DNA of 64,000 nucleotides from assembly GCA_036245525.1 (NCBI GenBank), contig BTPG01000001.1, forward strand, positions 217,482,121-217,546,120. The letters are read 5' to 3'. The notes under the pieces are model-generated. The model had not been told where the DNA came from, did not search any database, and saw only the letters and a list, made by a program, of their open reading frames with translations. The translations under genes and the position numbers were made by a program. This document shows, piece by piece, positions 46,120 through 56,169 of this stretch. This stretch comes from Semisulcospira habei. Its lineage: Eukaryota; Mollusca; Gastropoda; Semisulcospiridae. The first letter of the stretch is position 1. The number at the start of each line of letters is the position of its first letter.

Positions 46120-46590
46120 AAATTTATTCACTGCATGAAAAATGGACCAAGAGTTTTGGCGTTGCTGGTAATGTGGCGACTTCAGGTTTTGTTTTTGGAG
46201 TGTCTGATTTTGTGGACACTGTTCAAGAGTGGGGTTTGTATTTTTTCCATAGCCTGTACCCTACGTAACCAAATCTAACAACAAATCCGCCAACTATATA
46301 TTTTGTTATTTCAGGTTTAGACTGATGGGTGGCAGGTTTAGTTGTTAATCTCTCACTTTGATATGGGGGTGGTGGCGGGTGTGTCGGTGCCACCAACGGT
46401 CCTGACGGTGGGGGTGGGTCAGTTACATGAGCCTTTTGTGCTAAGGCCTGAAGTTGCAATTTTTGTGGTCTGTTCCATTCAGCTACTCTTTTTCCAGCCT
46501 GAATTCTGCAGGGTTTTTCAGTTTAGTTATCGTTTGAATCTGAGTCGAGACAGGGCTCGGTTGTGGAGTTATCTGATTCTCGTCCATCAT
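46120..46590 (-). pseudogene. P2 gene M
   Basis: Starts at the doublet ATG 46590 (MMDENQITPQ) and has a stop near codon 35. The Pro-rich spacer and the tail YIVGGFVVRFGYVGYRLWKK follow in another frame (46459-46223). Its beginning overlaps the end of gene K by 68 nt, as in copy 1. Confidence 0.55.
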
Positions 46591-47042
46591 TTTCTTTTTT
46601 AGTAAAATTTATTTGAGAAAAATCAACATTATTTGCCGTAACGAGAAGAATTATTAAATGAGCCAGGTAATTGCCAAACTTGTAAAACATAAGGCATGCT
46701 AATTTACCAATTGAATTAGAAACAATAGGATTGCTTTTGAGATCATGTGACAGACTGTCAGTATCGACCGGTAGTAAGTGACAGCTTTTGTATAAAGAGT
46801 CACAAGAGACTGACTCAAATCATGAGTCATTAGTGAACCAATGTGATTGTCGTACTTAGCATGTAGTTTAATTATTTCTTCTCCGGTAAGAGATTCAATA
46901 TCATCTGTGGAATAACATTTTCTGAGATAAGCTTTTGATTTTCCAGACACAATTACTGAAAGTAAACGTTCTTTTTTGAGCTTATGTATTTGTTCTCTAA
47001 CGAGTTTATTTCACTCAACAGAAGAAGTTCATCCGGATTCAT
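46523..47042 (-). pseudogene. P2 gene K
   Basis: ATG at 47042 (ATTATAAAATG), MNPDELLLLSEINSL. One shift precedes SVIVSGKSKAYLRKCYSTDD (to about 46780). A second precedes the hydrophobic part, and the acidic end reads DSDSNDN at 46523. It is the source of the 51-bp insertion in the integrase. Confidence 0.6.
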
Positions 47043-47574
47043 TTTATAATGAAAAATAAAAAAGTGAAACAAATTTCAAGCACTTATCTTTTGGTTTAGG
47101 CTGTTTTAGATAAATCCTTAACATTTTAATTCTTGCTAGCGAAACACATTTCACAAGAAAAACACAGGCCATCCTGCTTAATCACGTTTTCTCGAAAAGA
47201 CTGGCACAGCGAAATTAGGGTGACACTTATAGAAGGCGTTTAAGATTAGCAGACAAGCCCTGGCATCTAACTCACAGAGAGATAAAACACGACTCATGCC
47301 TGTCTATTTGACGCCCACAGCGCCGCAATCAATTACCATGCCAACATTGAGTTAAAAACCTACACCATAAAAGCTTTGGATGGTCTGTAGCTAGCAAACA
47401 AAAAATCCAATAATCGACAGCTTTTTGTTGCCATGGGCAACTTATTGATTGGTACCATGCATTAGCTCTTTATGCCCTCTCGTCTGCGAATAAAACACAG
47501 GCATCTGATTTGTGCAACTAGAGTGATTACTAAAAAAAGATAGTATCCTATCTAACCTTTTTGTGTTTGTTATC

Positions 47575-47653
47575 GTGTGTCTGTATAGCGCTTTGAGCCG
47601 ATTTTCAATTGGGATAAAGCACCTATTTAATGCGCTTATTATTATTATTATTA
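47575..47653 (+). mobile_element. 3' tail of an L2/CR1-dependent SINE or LINE
   Basis: GCGCTTTGAGCC, a short loop, AAAGCAC, then CTATTTAAT and a (TTA)n tail. This is the same 3' stem-plus-TTA layout as the L2/CR1 at 36751 and the fragment at 50548-50618. Confidence 0.55.
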
Positions 47654-49155
47654 TATCACCATCAATTGATTTCTGAGGAACAGTTTCTCAAAAAACACCC
47701 ACCCAACTCTTTCACCGGTGCATGTCTTGTTGACTAATACTCGGCACTGCAGACTGTGAGAGCATGGGCAACTTATTGATATGCGTGTACCAACCCTCCA
47801 CCAGTCTGGAGCATACGCCACTATTTTTTAAAATAGACCTAATGGCAAACTTATTGCCATATGACTACGGTGTCATTGGAATGACAAATGCATTATCGAA
47901 ATGACAAAAGTGTCCTCAAGTGACATATATAACCTCAACTTGACATACATTTGGTCCAAGACACGATAAGAGAGTGTGAGAGTGTATTGAAAGGTTATGT
48001 TTTGAAAAGCCGTGGCCATCAAGCCCCCGTCAGTCTAACTCGAAATGAGAGACCTGAAAGTACATATGACTAAAACCTTGTAAAACGGGGGCTCTTGAGG
48101 ATCTCAGCCTGTGTCAGCTCATAAGAATCTAAGCCTGCGGGGGGTACGGGCTCTTGAGAATAATAGCCTCTTGTAAAACCTATGTTTTTATGTTCTCAGT
48201 ACGAGGTAGCCAGATATCAGGGGTTTCTAGGCAGATTTGACTGGGCTGTTGTGTTTCTCAAAATCAATAAGTAGCCTGCTGGCAACAGGCGGCGTGCATA
48301 CATAGTTACATTACTGCATTGATTAATTTACTGAGTGCAATAAAAGGGATATGGGATATTTTGAAAGATGTGATCAGTATGAGCGACGTTAGCAAAAAAT
48401 AGCTAATTAAGGTCATCTAATTAAGATAATTAAAGACCAAAAAGAAATTCCAAGAAATGACTATTGTTCTATCTCTTACGCCCCCCCCCCCCCTACCCTA
48501 CCTGAAGAATGTGACGAGATAAAAGTGAATGAAAATCACACATAGTTCATTCTCAACCAGTAGAAAATCAGGATGACAAACAGGTACATACAGAGAAATA
48601 AAATGATCTGCAATGCACTTCGTCAACTTTAAGTTACCTCATACCTTCTTAAGTAAAGTATACCTTTTGTGGCGTTTTCCAAACAGATTGTAAAATAAAA
48701 TAATCATCTTTTATTTTTACCGTTTTCCTGAATAATGCATGGTTCAAAAGATATCTGAAAAAAGTAGGCAATCTCTGCTCTTCTGTGACAACCTTCTGCT
48801 CTTCTGTGACAACCTCCGCCTGTAGAAAATCATTACAGCCGTGACCCCCTCTTCACCCCTCTACCACCATCATCCACACCATGTGTGTTCAAGCCACAAG
48901 TCACGTAGTCAAGCTTGGTGAGAGTGACATATTGTGCTCACAAAAAGAAGGGGTTAGAAAAAATAAAAATTGTTTTCTTTTTACTTTTGTTCATAACTTG
49001 ACATTTGTTCTTCAAATAGCCCGCAAGTGGCACTTCGGACAAGAAATTGTTTTATTTTGTTAAAATTTATGCTAGCGGCATGGCTAATCAATGACATAAA
49101 TCAGGTTTTTGTTATAATTAAAATAGTTCCACATCTGAATGGACAGCATAACACA

Positions 49156-49205
49156 CAACACACACACACACACACACACAACAACAACAACAACAACAAC
49201 AACAA
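49156..49205 (+). repeat. (CA)n-(CAA)n microsatellite
   Basis: About 11 CA units followed by about 8 CAA units. Confidence 0.95.
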
Positions 49206-50218
49206 AAAACACGTCCCAAAAGCTTTACAGTCATGGCAATTAAAGCTGAATGCATACACAAAAAAGAGGACAAGGGCAGGTTGGGTTGGAGTATGGTGGG
49301 ATGAAGTTCATGTCATCACGGCCTCTGCGTTCCTACAAGACTGGATGCTTCTTCTCTTTTAAGGCTTATTTGTATTGTGATGGACAGCCTTATCTATAAG
49401 ATGCCTGGATTTTTTTAAAAAATTAAAAACAAACAAACAAACAAACAACAAAGCATGTAACTCATCACTGTTTTCACCTTTACGTCACTCAGTGACTCAT
49501 GTTCTCACAATGGGATGTTACAAAATGTCTTCTGCTTCATCTTTGAGACAGTAAAACACATTTGCTGCTGGTGTAACTTTTTAGCAGCAAAGTCAACACT
49601 TTTAGGTCACTAATCTATCTGTTATATGAATACAGGTCTTTGGTCAATGCTGCTTTGTATTTTTTCCCTGAGTCAGCATTTATTTTCAGTGACAATCACT
49701 TCGCACAGAAAATTCTCCAAGACAAAAACAAGTTTGTTACACTGTTTTGATGCTTGCTACCGTAAGACTATTACTGCAAGCATGGAACACATGCAGTAAC
49801 ATGTAACTTTAGTCGATGTGTAATGTTCGATCACCCTAGCTTGAAGGTTCCGTAGTGACTTTATAAAAAAAAGTATGCAGTTTAAAAAAATCAAACCAGG
49901 CCAGCATGACAGGAAGGTTGCATAGAAATTATGGACACTAGGCTCTCAACACCCTGTCACAAGACAAGACACTTGGAAAATACCTGTTCAAATGCGAGTC
50001 GTCCATGACACTAAGCGTGGATTTTTTCGATAGGCATTGCATACTTATAGTAGTTATAGTAATAGAATGCTACAAATGCAAACCTTTTTCATGAGTTGAC
50101 CCATGGTGTCACAATGTCATTGATATCTCCCTCTGCTGGCTTTAGGAGGTGAAAATGACATCAAGGCACCCTCTACCATTGAAAAAGGGCTGTAGACCTA
50201 GAAAACAACAAAGCAATA

Positions 50219-50380
50219 CAGGGGCGGATCCAGGGGTGTCTCAATGGGGGGCCCGACAGCCCCCATCCTCCTCCTCCCCCCTCCCCCCCGATTAGGGGAT
50301 TAGCAACTACCCGTCGGGGGTTCTTTCTCCGGGTACTCCGGTTCTTCAACCCCCCACCCTTCCCCCCACCCCCCACACTT
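50219..50380. repeat. Short dispersed repeat with GGGGCGGATCC end, copy 1
   Basis: Starts GGGGCGGATCCAGG and is C-rich inside. A second, inverted copy of the end (GGATCCGCCACTGC) is at about 56640-56713. The family is unknown; a small DNA transposon or SINE end is possible. Confidence 0.45.
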
Positions 50381-50547
50381 TGGTACCGGTTTCAGGCCAC
50401 TTTACAAATTTCAAATACAAGCGATCAAAAATCTCTGTAACTTCAGTAGCTGAACTGGCCCTTCGTCTGTCTTGTACTGTGTTTGTCTTAAATGGCGTAA
50501 ATCCGTGTCTGTTACGTGAGTGTGCGTGTTGGGTTTCAGTTCGCGGC

Positions 50548-50618
50548 GCTTTGAGTCGATTCGCCCAAAAATTGAGAAAAAGCGCCTATATAATAACGGT
50601 ATTATTATTATTATTACT
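50548..50618 (+). mobile_element. 3' tail of an L2/CR1-dependent SINE or LINE, second copy
   Basis: GCGCTTTGAGTCG, a loop of about 20 nt, AAAAGCGC, then CTATATAATAAC and (TTA)n. The stem is perfect over seven bases. Confidence 0.55.
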
Positions 50619-50715
50619 ACCTGTGACATCCGGGCCAGTCGGCTGCTCACCCCGGGGGAGACACTCACAGCGCAGTTGATTTCTCACTTTCTGATCACAG
50701 TTGGCGTGTACACAG

Positions 50716-51563
50716 TGTTACGTGGTGGAGTTGTAGTCGTAGTATGATAAACACACCAGACGCATGCACGTAAGGTTCTTTTAAATAACCCTCATTCAGC
50801 TGCAATCCGTCACACGTGGCTTAAGGATGTAGACAATACTGGAGAAACAGCTCCAAAAATATTTTAATTCAGCGATGCGATCTCCACACAATGCAGTTCC
50901 AAACTCACAACCAAGATACAATGTCTCTTCTGCAATGTCCACACTGACACAAAGTTTCTCATACACAGCGTCTCGCACACTGTACACCCTACACGGGCCA
51001 CGTACCTACGCTGAGTGTCTCTACAACTGACAAATGCAAGACAATGTACATATGAGCTTCCCAGCACGACTCTTTTATAGTAACATACTTTCCAGAAAAA
51101 TCGCGGAAGTTCATATAACACAACCAATCAGAACAAAATACGCAACTAAAACTCCTAAATATCAACGAATAAACATTTCACTGGAATGTTCGATAAAAAT
51201 CTGGCTGCTATTTACCAGCCCTTATGTTGAAAAATCCCAGCGCGCTATGACGTCACACGAAAGTAGGCCAGACAGGTCACGACCTTGCCCGCTTTATTTG
51301 GAAGACGCGACTAGTGCACGGATACTGACCGCTAAGCTACACGCGCACAGTAAACAAAAGAATACTCGAGCAGTACCTAGACTCTTCGGGACTCAACTCC
51401 GTGTGGCAACAGATAATCAAATACCACACTATTCGTAAACAAAAATGAAGTTCACTGAAAAGGTATGTGATTTGTAAACATGATAGCTCAAATAAATATA
51501 GGATCGTTTCCTACGATTTATGCATGACCGTTCTCACAGAACAACACAACCACAATCGTAACA
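50716..51563 (-). repeat. 3' LTR (left)
   Basis: 848 bp, bounded by TGTTACG and CGTAACA, which form a short terminal inverted repeat. Highly similar to 55312-56163, with scattered substitutions and small indels, so the insertion is not recent. In minus-strand sense it follows the G-rich tract at 51566-51586. Confidence 0.9.
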
Positions 51564-51565
51564 TT

Positions 51566-51586
51566 ACCCCCCCCCCCCCCTTTTTG
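51566..51586 (-). promoter_or_regulatory. Polypurine tract
   Basis: On the minus strand, AAAAA followed by about 14 G lies 5' of the 3' LTR. This is the position where plus-strand DNA synthesis is primed. Confidence 0.7.
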
Positions 51587-51730
51587 AACGAAATTTCACC
51601 AAAAATTTCTTCTCAAACCTCAAAAATACGGTTGTGGTTGCGTAAACCTACACAAAACCGTAAATAATACAAATTTCACATCGAAAATAAAATCAAATCA
51701 ACTACACAACAATAATTAACTCACAGTCCC

Positions 51731-51881
51731 TTTAAACTGTCCCGAATGAAGATATGTTCCTTTAAACTGTCCTGATCACATTCATGTCCCTTTAAATTCT
51801 CATGTACAACTAAACATTTCTTTGAAACTGTTCTGGACACAAAATGTTCATTTAAACTGTTCTGCTCAGGTAATCTGCTCC
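51731..51881 (-). repeat. 30-bp tandem repeat inside the LTR element
   Basis: Five units, each starting TTTAAACTGT or a variant and spaced exactly 30 bp, lie between the RT remnant and the polypurine tract, where RT/RNase H would be expected to continue. Confidence 0.8.
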
Positions 51882-51963
51882 AAAATTCTGCGAACCCTTG
51901 ATAAACTAAAAATGTCAAAGTTCACTTCTGGACATCGTCAAATCATGGGGTACAGTTCACAGT

Positions 51964-52440
51964 TCACACAGTTATTGGTCCTGGGTCAAACACTGTCGGC
52001 CCACGGAAAGTACAAAAGTCCCCACACACCAAACTAGATCTCTCTGGTCTATTCCCGATGACCACTGGTAATCTGGAATCTCTGTCAACTTCCGGGTCCG
52101 GCGTTTCCCCAACATTCTCTCTCAGTCCTCTCTTGTTGTGAAACAGACGACTTGGCTTGTCGCGAACCGGCTCGTTCGATGTCAAGTTGACCTCATGCTG
52201 GACGGTGTCTGTTGTTCCCGGGTCAGGTGTAAACCGACACTTGAACTCTTGAGTCAGGACGCGCAATTCTTCTCGTTGAGTCTGGGTCAGATTCTGTCCG
52301 AACTGGATATCTTCTACATCCTCCTTGTGGCGAAGTTCGTTAAGGTCAAACAGGTTTTCGTCGTCTAGTCTTTCGTCATCAGCAAGACGCACCGATGCGG
52401 CCAGTTGTGTTTTGTCTTGACGACCTCTCTCAATATACTT
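51964..52440 (-). pseudogene. Reverse transcriptase remnant of the LTR element
   Basis: The frame from about 52440 reads a linker, then LTQTQREELRVLTQEF and TTDTVQHEVNLTSNEPVRDKP, which is the usual start of a Gypsy RT. Frame changes follow, and a last recognisable block is CGDF...TVFDPGPI, which normally comes just before the RT core. The catalytic YxDD region, the rest of RT and all of RNase H are missing. It is downstream of integrase in the direction of transcription, continuous with it through one shift at about 52445. Confidence 0.75.
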
Positions 52441-52442
52441 CT

Positions 52443-53486
52443 TCAGCAGAGTATCTTCACCTTGTTGTTGACCTTGACTCTGTAGTCGTTGATGCCAACC
52501 ACCGTATCGACAACGTAGGGTCCCTTCCAGTGCATCAGGAGTTTGTTGTTGTCGGTAGAAAGAAGAACCAACACCTGGTCACCTGGCTGGAATCGTCCAG
52601 GTTTCGCCTTACGATCATAGTAATGCTTCCCTTTGTTCTGCGTCTTCCCCAGTTCTTCTCGAGCCATTCTAAGGGTATCTTCCAGCTTCTCTCTCAGGTC
52701 GAAGACGTACTGGTAACTAATCTTCACCTCAGGCACGTCGATATCCTTGGTCCACAGCTCTTTCAGGATGTGCATGGGCCCTCTTACAGTTCTACCGTAC
52801 AGTAATTCAAAAGGGGAAAACCCTGTCGAATCACGGTATGCGAAGAGCAAGGCATTGATATATCTATGCCACAGCCTTGGCTGCTCAGCACACAGTTTCT
52901 TCAGCATAGCCTTCAACGTTCCATTAAACTTTTCAACCAGCCCATTACACATGGGGTGATAACGGGTGGTACTAAGGTGTCGGATGCTCAATAGCCGGTT
53001 GACTTCCTCCATGCAGTCGGAGACAAACTGAGTTCCCAGGTCACTTAGGATCTCTTCAGGAATTCCTAAACGGCTGAACATGTCGACGAGCGCCTCTGCC
53101 ACTGTTGGAGTGTCGATCTTCTTTAATGGTATGGCCTCAGGATAACGTGTAGCGTAGTCCACCAGGGTCAAGATGTAGCGATGACCATCTTCACTCGGAG
53201 GACATATTGGCCCCACAAGGTCTACAGCTACCCGCTTGAAAGGCATATCGATCAATGGCATTTTCTCTAGCGGAACCTTGGGCACCTTTCCCTTGGAGAT
53301 TGTCTTCTGGCATATGTCGCATGACCTGCAGAATCGGGTGACGTCACCTCCCATATCAGGCCAGTAGAAGACGGCTCGGATCCTATCGAGGGTCTTGTTG
53401 ATTCCCAAATGTCCTCCCAATATGGAATCATGGGCCAATTTCATCACTTGCATTCTCAAAGGTTCAGGAACTACTACTTGACGCAC
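52443..53486 (-). CDS. LTR-element integrase
   Basis: An intact frame of 347 codons. It has the zinc-binding HHCC (HDSILGGHLG ... CRSCDIC), then the catalytic core with D in VAVDLVGPI, D in ILSDLGTQF and E in NGLVEKFNGT. A C-terminal GPY/F module follows (WKGPYVVDTVVGINDYRV). All three catalytic residues are present. It lies between the gag-protease gene and the RT remnant. Confidence 0.92.
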   Translation of the reverse strand: MRQVVVPEPLRMQVMKLAHDSILGGHLGINKTLDRIRAVFYWPDMGGDVTRFCRSCDICQKTISKGKVPKVPLEKMPLIDMPFKRVAVDLVGPICPPSEDGHRYILTLVDYATRYPEAIPLKKIDTPTVAEALVDMFSRLGIPEEILSDLGTQFVSDCMEEVNRLLSIRHLSTTRYHPMCNGLVEKFNGTLKAMLKKLCAEQPRLWHRYINALLFAYRDSTGFSPFELLYGRTVRGPMHILKELWTKDIDVPEVKISYQYVFDLREKLEDTLRMAREELGKTQNKGKHYYDRKAKPGRFQPGDQVLVLLSTDNNKLLMHWKGPYVVDTVVGINDYRVKVNNKVKILC

Positions 53487-53561
53487 AGGTTTATCTCCAT
53501 TGCTGTCGAATATCCGGTACAGGATATCTTTTCTGGTCTCGAAGGTTATCTCTTTTCCCTT

Positions 53562-55229
53562 TCACGTCACGGGCTCGGTTTGACCTCGGAACTTGTCAAG
53601 CGTGGGGTCGGCTCTCTGTAACTCCACCAGCCTTTCCTTATTCACCACGGCTGCTTCCGTGTTGTCCGCCACTTTTAGAGGGATGGTCTGGTGACTTTTT
53701 TTTGCTTGACTTCTCGTGGTAACAGAACATGTTTCAGGTCTCCACTCTGGATCTGGATTGTCTGCATTTCTGGCACCATCAATGTTTCCGATAAGATCGT
53801 AGACAAGGGTTTTCACGCACACCACCTTCACCTTTCCTTTCAGGTACAGAGTGTCGACACTGACATTGGCAAGGGGAATAATTCTTACAGTACCGTCGGC
53901 CAAAATGAGGGTGGTCCACTCCTGTAGCCTCTGGTCTTCAGTTACTAGGTCCTCTCTCACGATGACGCAACTACAACCAGTGTCTCTCAACACTCTCACT
54001 GATGCTTTGCCGACGAATCCGGACACCACCGGCATATTCGGCACTTCATTCTCAGGCAGCGCGATGTTTGATACTGGTAATGTAGCTCCATCTCCTACTG
54101 GGATGCGTCCATTCTTTCTGAAATATTCAATCAGCTCCGGTGTCGCCTGCCTTTCTCTAGACTCAAAGTCACTGGATGAAGTCACATCATTGGCTAATAC
54201 AGCGGCGGCTCTGTGTTGAGACGTGGTACTGCTTCTGCCTGCTATCCCGCGATCTTGGTTGGATCTTCTGATGCTGTCGCCTCGAGGAACATCTTTAGAA
54301 GGACACCGTATCGCCTTGTGACCTTTCTTTCCACAGAGAAAACATGTCAGGTTCTCCACCGGCTTGTATTTCGGAGTCTCTCTGACATTGTGGATTTCCT
54401 CTGCTGGTGCAGACACACGCTGCGGCTTACTGGACCCGAACTTCATGTTGTGGGCGTCAAAGTATGTTTGAGCGAATTCGGCCAGGGCCTTTAGGGACTG
54501 GTCTTTTTGCTCTCTGAGGTGGGCAGCCAGGTCCTTAGAACATGCGTTGAAGACTTGTTCTTTAATGATGAGGTCACACAGGTCCTGGTACTCTTTGTTT
54601 AAGCCAGCCAGCTCTATCCATTTCTCCAGGTAGCTTCTGATTCTCTCAATGAATAGGCCGGGTGTTTCTCCTTCTTCAGGCTTGCAGTTCCGAAATCGTC
54701 GCCTGTAACCCTCTTCAGTGAAGTCGTATTGTCTCAGCAAGGCGGCTTTCAACTGTGTATAATCTTCGGCTTCTTCTCTTGTTAAGCGGGTGTAAAATGC
54801 AAGCGCTTTGCCAGTTAGAAGTGCGCTCAGCTTGATAGCCCAAGTCTCTTGTCTCCAATTGTTACTACTTGCGAAGCGCTCGAATCGCTCTAAATCTTGT
54901 CTGAGTTTTCATCGAAAGGTGGAAGTTTTGGCGCACGGGCTGTTTGTTCTCTGCTGGCTAAAGCTGTTGCTTCATTAGCTCTCTGGCTCTGTGCCTCTAT
55001 TTCCATCTGCTTTAGATGAATTTCGTGTTGACGCTGCATCTCCGCCTCTTCTGCTTGAATTTCGAGTTTTCTGATTTCACGTTCTTTAGCCCTTTCTTCT
55101 CTATCAAATCTCTCCTTTTCTTCTTTATCTCGTCTCTTCTCTCTCCTTTACAAACTCGAGGAGTTGAGCTCCTTCGAGTCCACATTCCTTTCCAATTTTC
55201 AGGAATGTCTCCATCTCCGATGTCGCCAT
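53562..55229 (-). pseudogene. LTR-element gag-protease, two frameshifts
   Basis: ATG at 55229 gives MATSEMETFLKIGKECGLEG. A frame change near 55140 leads into a Glu/Arg-rich coiled coil and another near 54905 into the main frame. The intact part (54752-53562, 396 codons) holds the capsid-like helical domain (LRQYDFTEEGYRRRFRNCKP), the zinc knuckle CFLCGKKGHKAIRC, and the aspartic protease with active-site LRDTGCSCVIVRE. Gag packages element RNA and the protease matures the polyprotein. The original stop and junction to integrase are unclear. Confidence 0.85.
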
Positions 55230-55293
55230 CTCTGCTTTTCACTGCTGGAGTTTTCTCCTGCTACCCTTTCCACTGAACCAACTGAAGAAGGTC

Positions 55294-55311
55294 CCGTCGG
55301 AGGTGCCAATA
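55294..55311 (-). promoter_or_regulatory. Candidate tRNA primer-binding site
   Basis: Two bases inside the 5' LTR the minus strand reads TGGCACCTCCGACGGG. Starting with TGG (complement of the tRNA CCA end) at this distance fits a primer-binding site. I cannot name the tRNA with confidence. Confidence 0.5.
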
Positions 55312-56163
55312 TGTTGCGTGGTGGAGTTGTAGTCGTAGTATGATAAACACACCAGACGCACGCGCGTAAGGTTCTTTTAAATAACCCTCATTCAGCTGAA
55401 ATCCGTCACACGTGGCTTAAGGATGTAGACAATACTGGAGAAACAGCTCCAACAATATATTAATTCAGCGATGCGATCTCCACACAACTTGCAGTTCCAA
55501 ACTCACAACCAATGATACAATGTCTCTTCTGCAATGTCCACACTCTGACACAAAGTTTCTCATACACAGCGTCTCACACAATGTACACCCTACACGGGCC
55601 ACGTACCTACGCTAACTGAGTGTCTCTACAACGGACAATGCAAGACAATGTACATATGAGCTTCCCAGCACGACTCTTTTATAGTAACATACTTTCCAGA
55701 AAAATCGCGGAAGTTCGTATAACACAACCAATCAGAACAAAATACGCAACTAAAACTCCTAAATATCAATGAATAAACATTTCACTGAAATGTTCGATAA
55801 AAATCTGGCTGCTATTTACCAGTCCCTATGTTGGAAAATCCCAGCGCGCTATGACGTCACACAAAAGTAGGCCAGACAGGTCGCGACCTAATTGCCCGCT
55901 TTATTTGGAAGACACGCGACTAGTGCACGGATACTGACCGCTAAGCTACACGCGCGCAGTAAACAAAAGAATACTCGAGCAGTACCTAGACTCTTCGGGA
56001 CTCAATTCCGTGTGGCAACAGATAATCAAATACCGCACTATTCGTAAACGAAAGTGAAATTCACTGAAAAGGTATGTGATTCGTAAACATGATAGCTCAA
56101 ATAAATATAGGATCGTTTCCTACGATTTATGCATGACCGTTCTCACAGAACAACACAACCACA
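55312..56163 (-). repeat. 5' LTR (right)
   Basis: 852 bp, matching the left LTR almost throughout. Its outer end (after CCACAA at 56165) differs from the left LTR in its last bases, so the terminal inverted repeat is lost there. Confidence 0.9.
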
Positions 56164-56169
56164 AACTTA

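Larger units (their letters stand above)
30630..47050 (+). mobile_element. Polinton/Maverick element, copy 2 (capsid module lost)
   Basis: It follows copy 1 gene by gene at both ends: genes A, B, C and the start of D at the left; polymerase from its N-terminal third, integrase, J, L, M and K at the right. Its capsid, ATPase, F and E genes are missing, replaced by 1.3 kb of unrelated repeats (33698-34993). A 6.08-kb nested LINE insertion splits the polymerase and a SINE-like repeat splits the integrase. Without these it would be about 8.7 kb. The left end has 33-34-bp imperfect tandem repeats (30640-30745). I could not identify terminal inverted repeats. Confidence 0.88.
47050..50215. other. 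Gene-free DNA right of copy 2
   Basis: No coding region recognised. It holds a SINE/LINE tail (47575-47653), three dispersed GGGCTC-type motifs (about 48087, 48119, 48149), a C-run at 48481-48493 and an AC/CAA microsatellite at 49156-49205. Confidence 0.5.
50716..56163 (-). mobile_element. Gmr1-like Ty3/Gypsy LTR retrotransposon, RT/RNase H deleted
   Basis: Two LTRs of about 850 bp flank a 3.75-kb minus-strand interior. Coding order along the minus strand is gag (CCHC) - aspartic protease - integrase - start of RT. Placing integrase before RT in a Gypsy-type element is the mark of the Gmr1-like group. The RT ends after its first conserved blocks and RNase H is absent, so the copy is not autonomous. 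A G-rich polypurine tract adjoins the left LTR. I found no convincing target duplication. Confidence 0.8.

Noticed and set aside
47100..48500. Right terminal inverted repeat of P2
   Set aside because: I compared it by eye with 28900-30630 and found no convincing reverse-complement match; a dot plot is needed.
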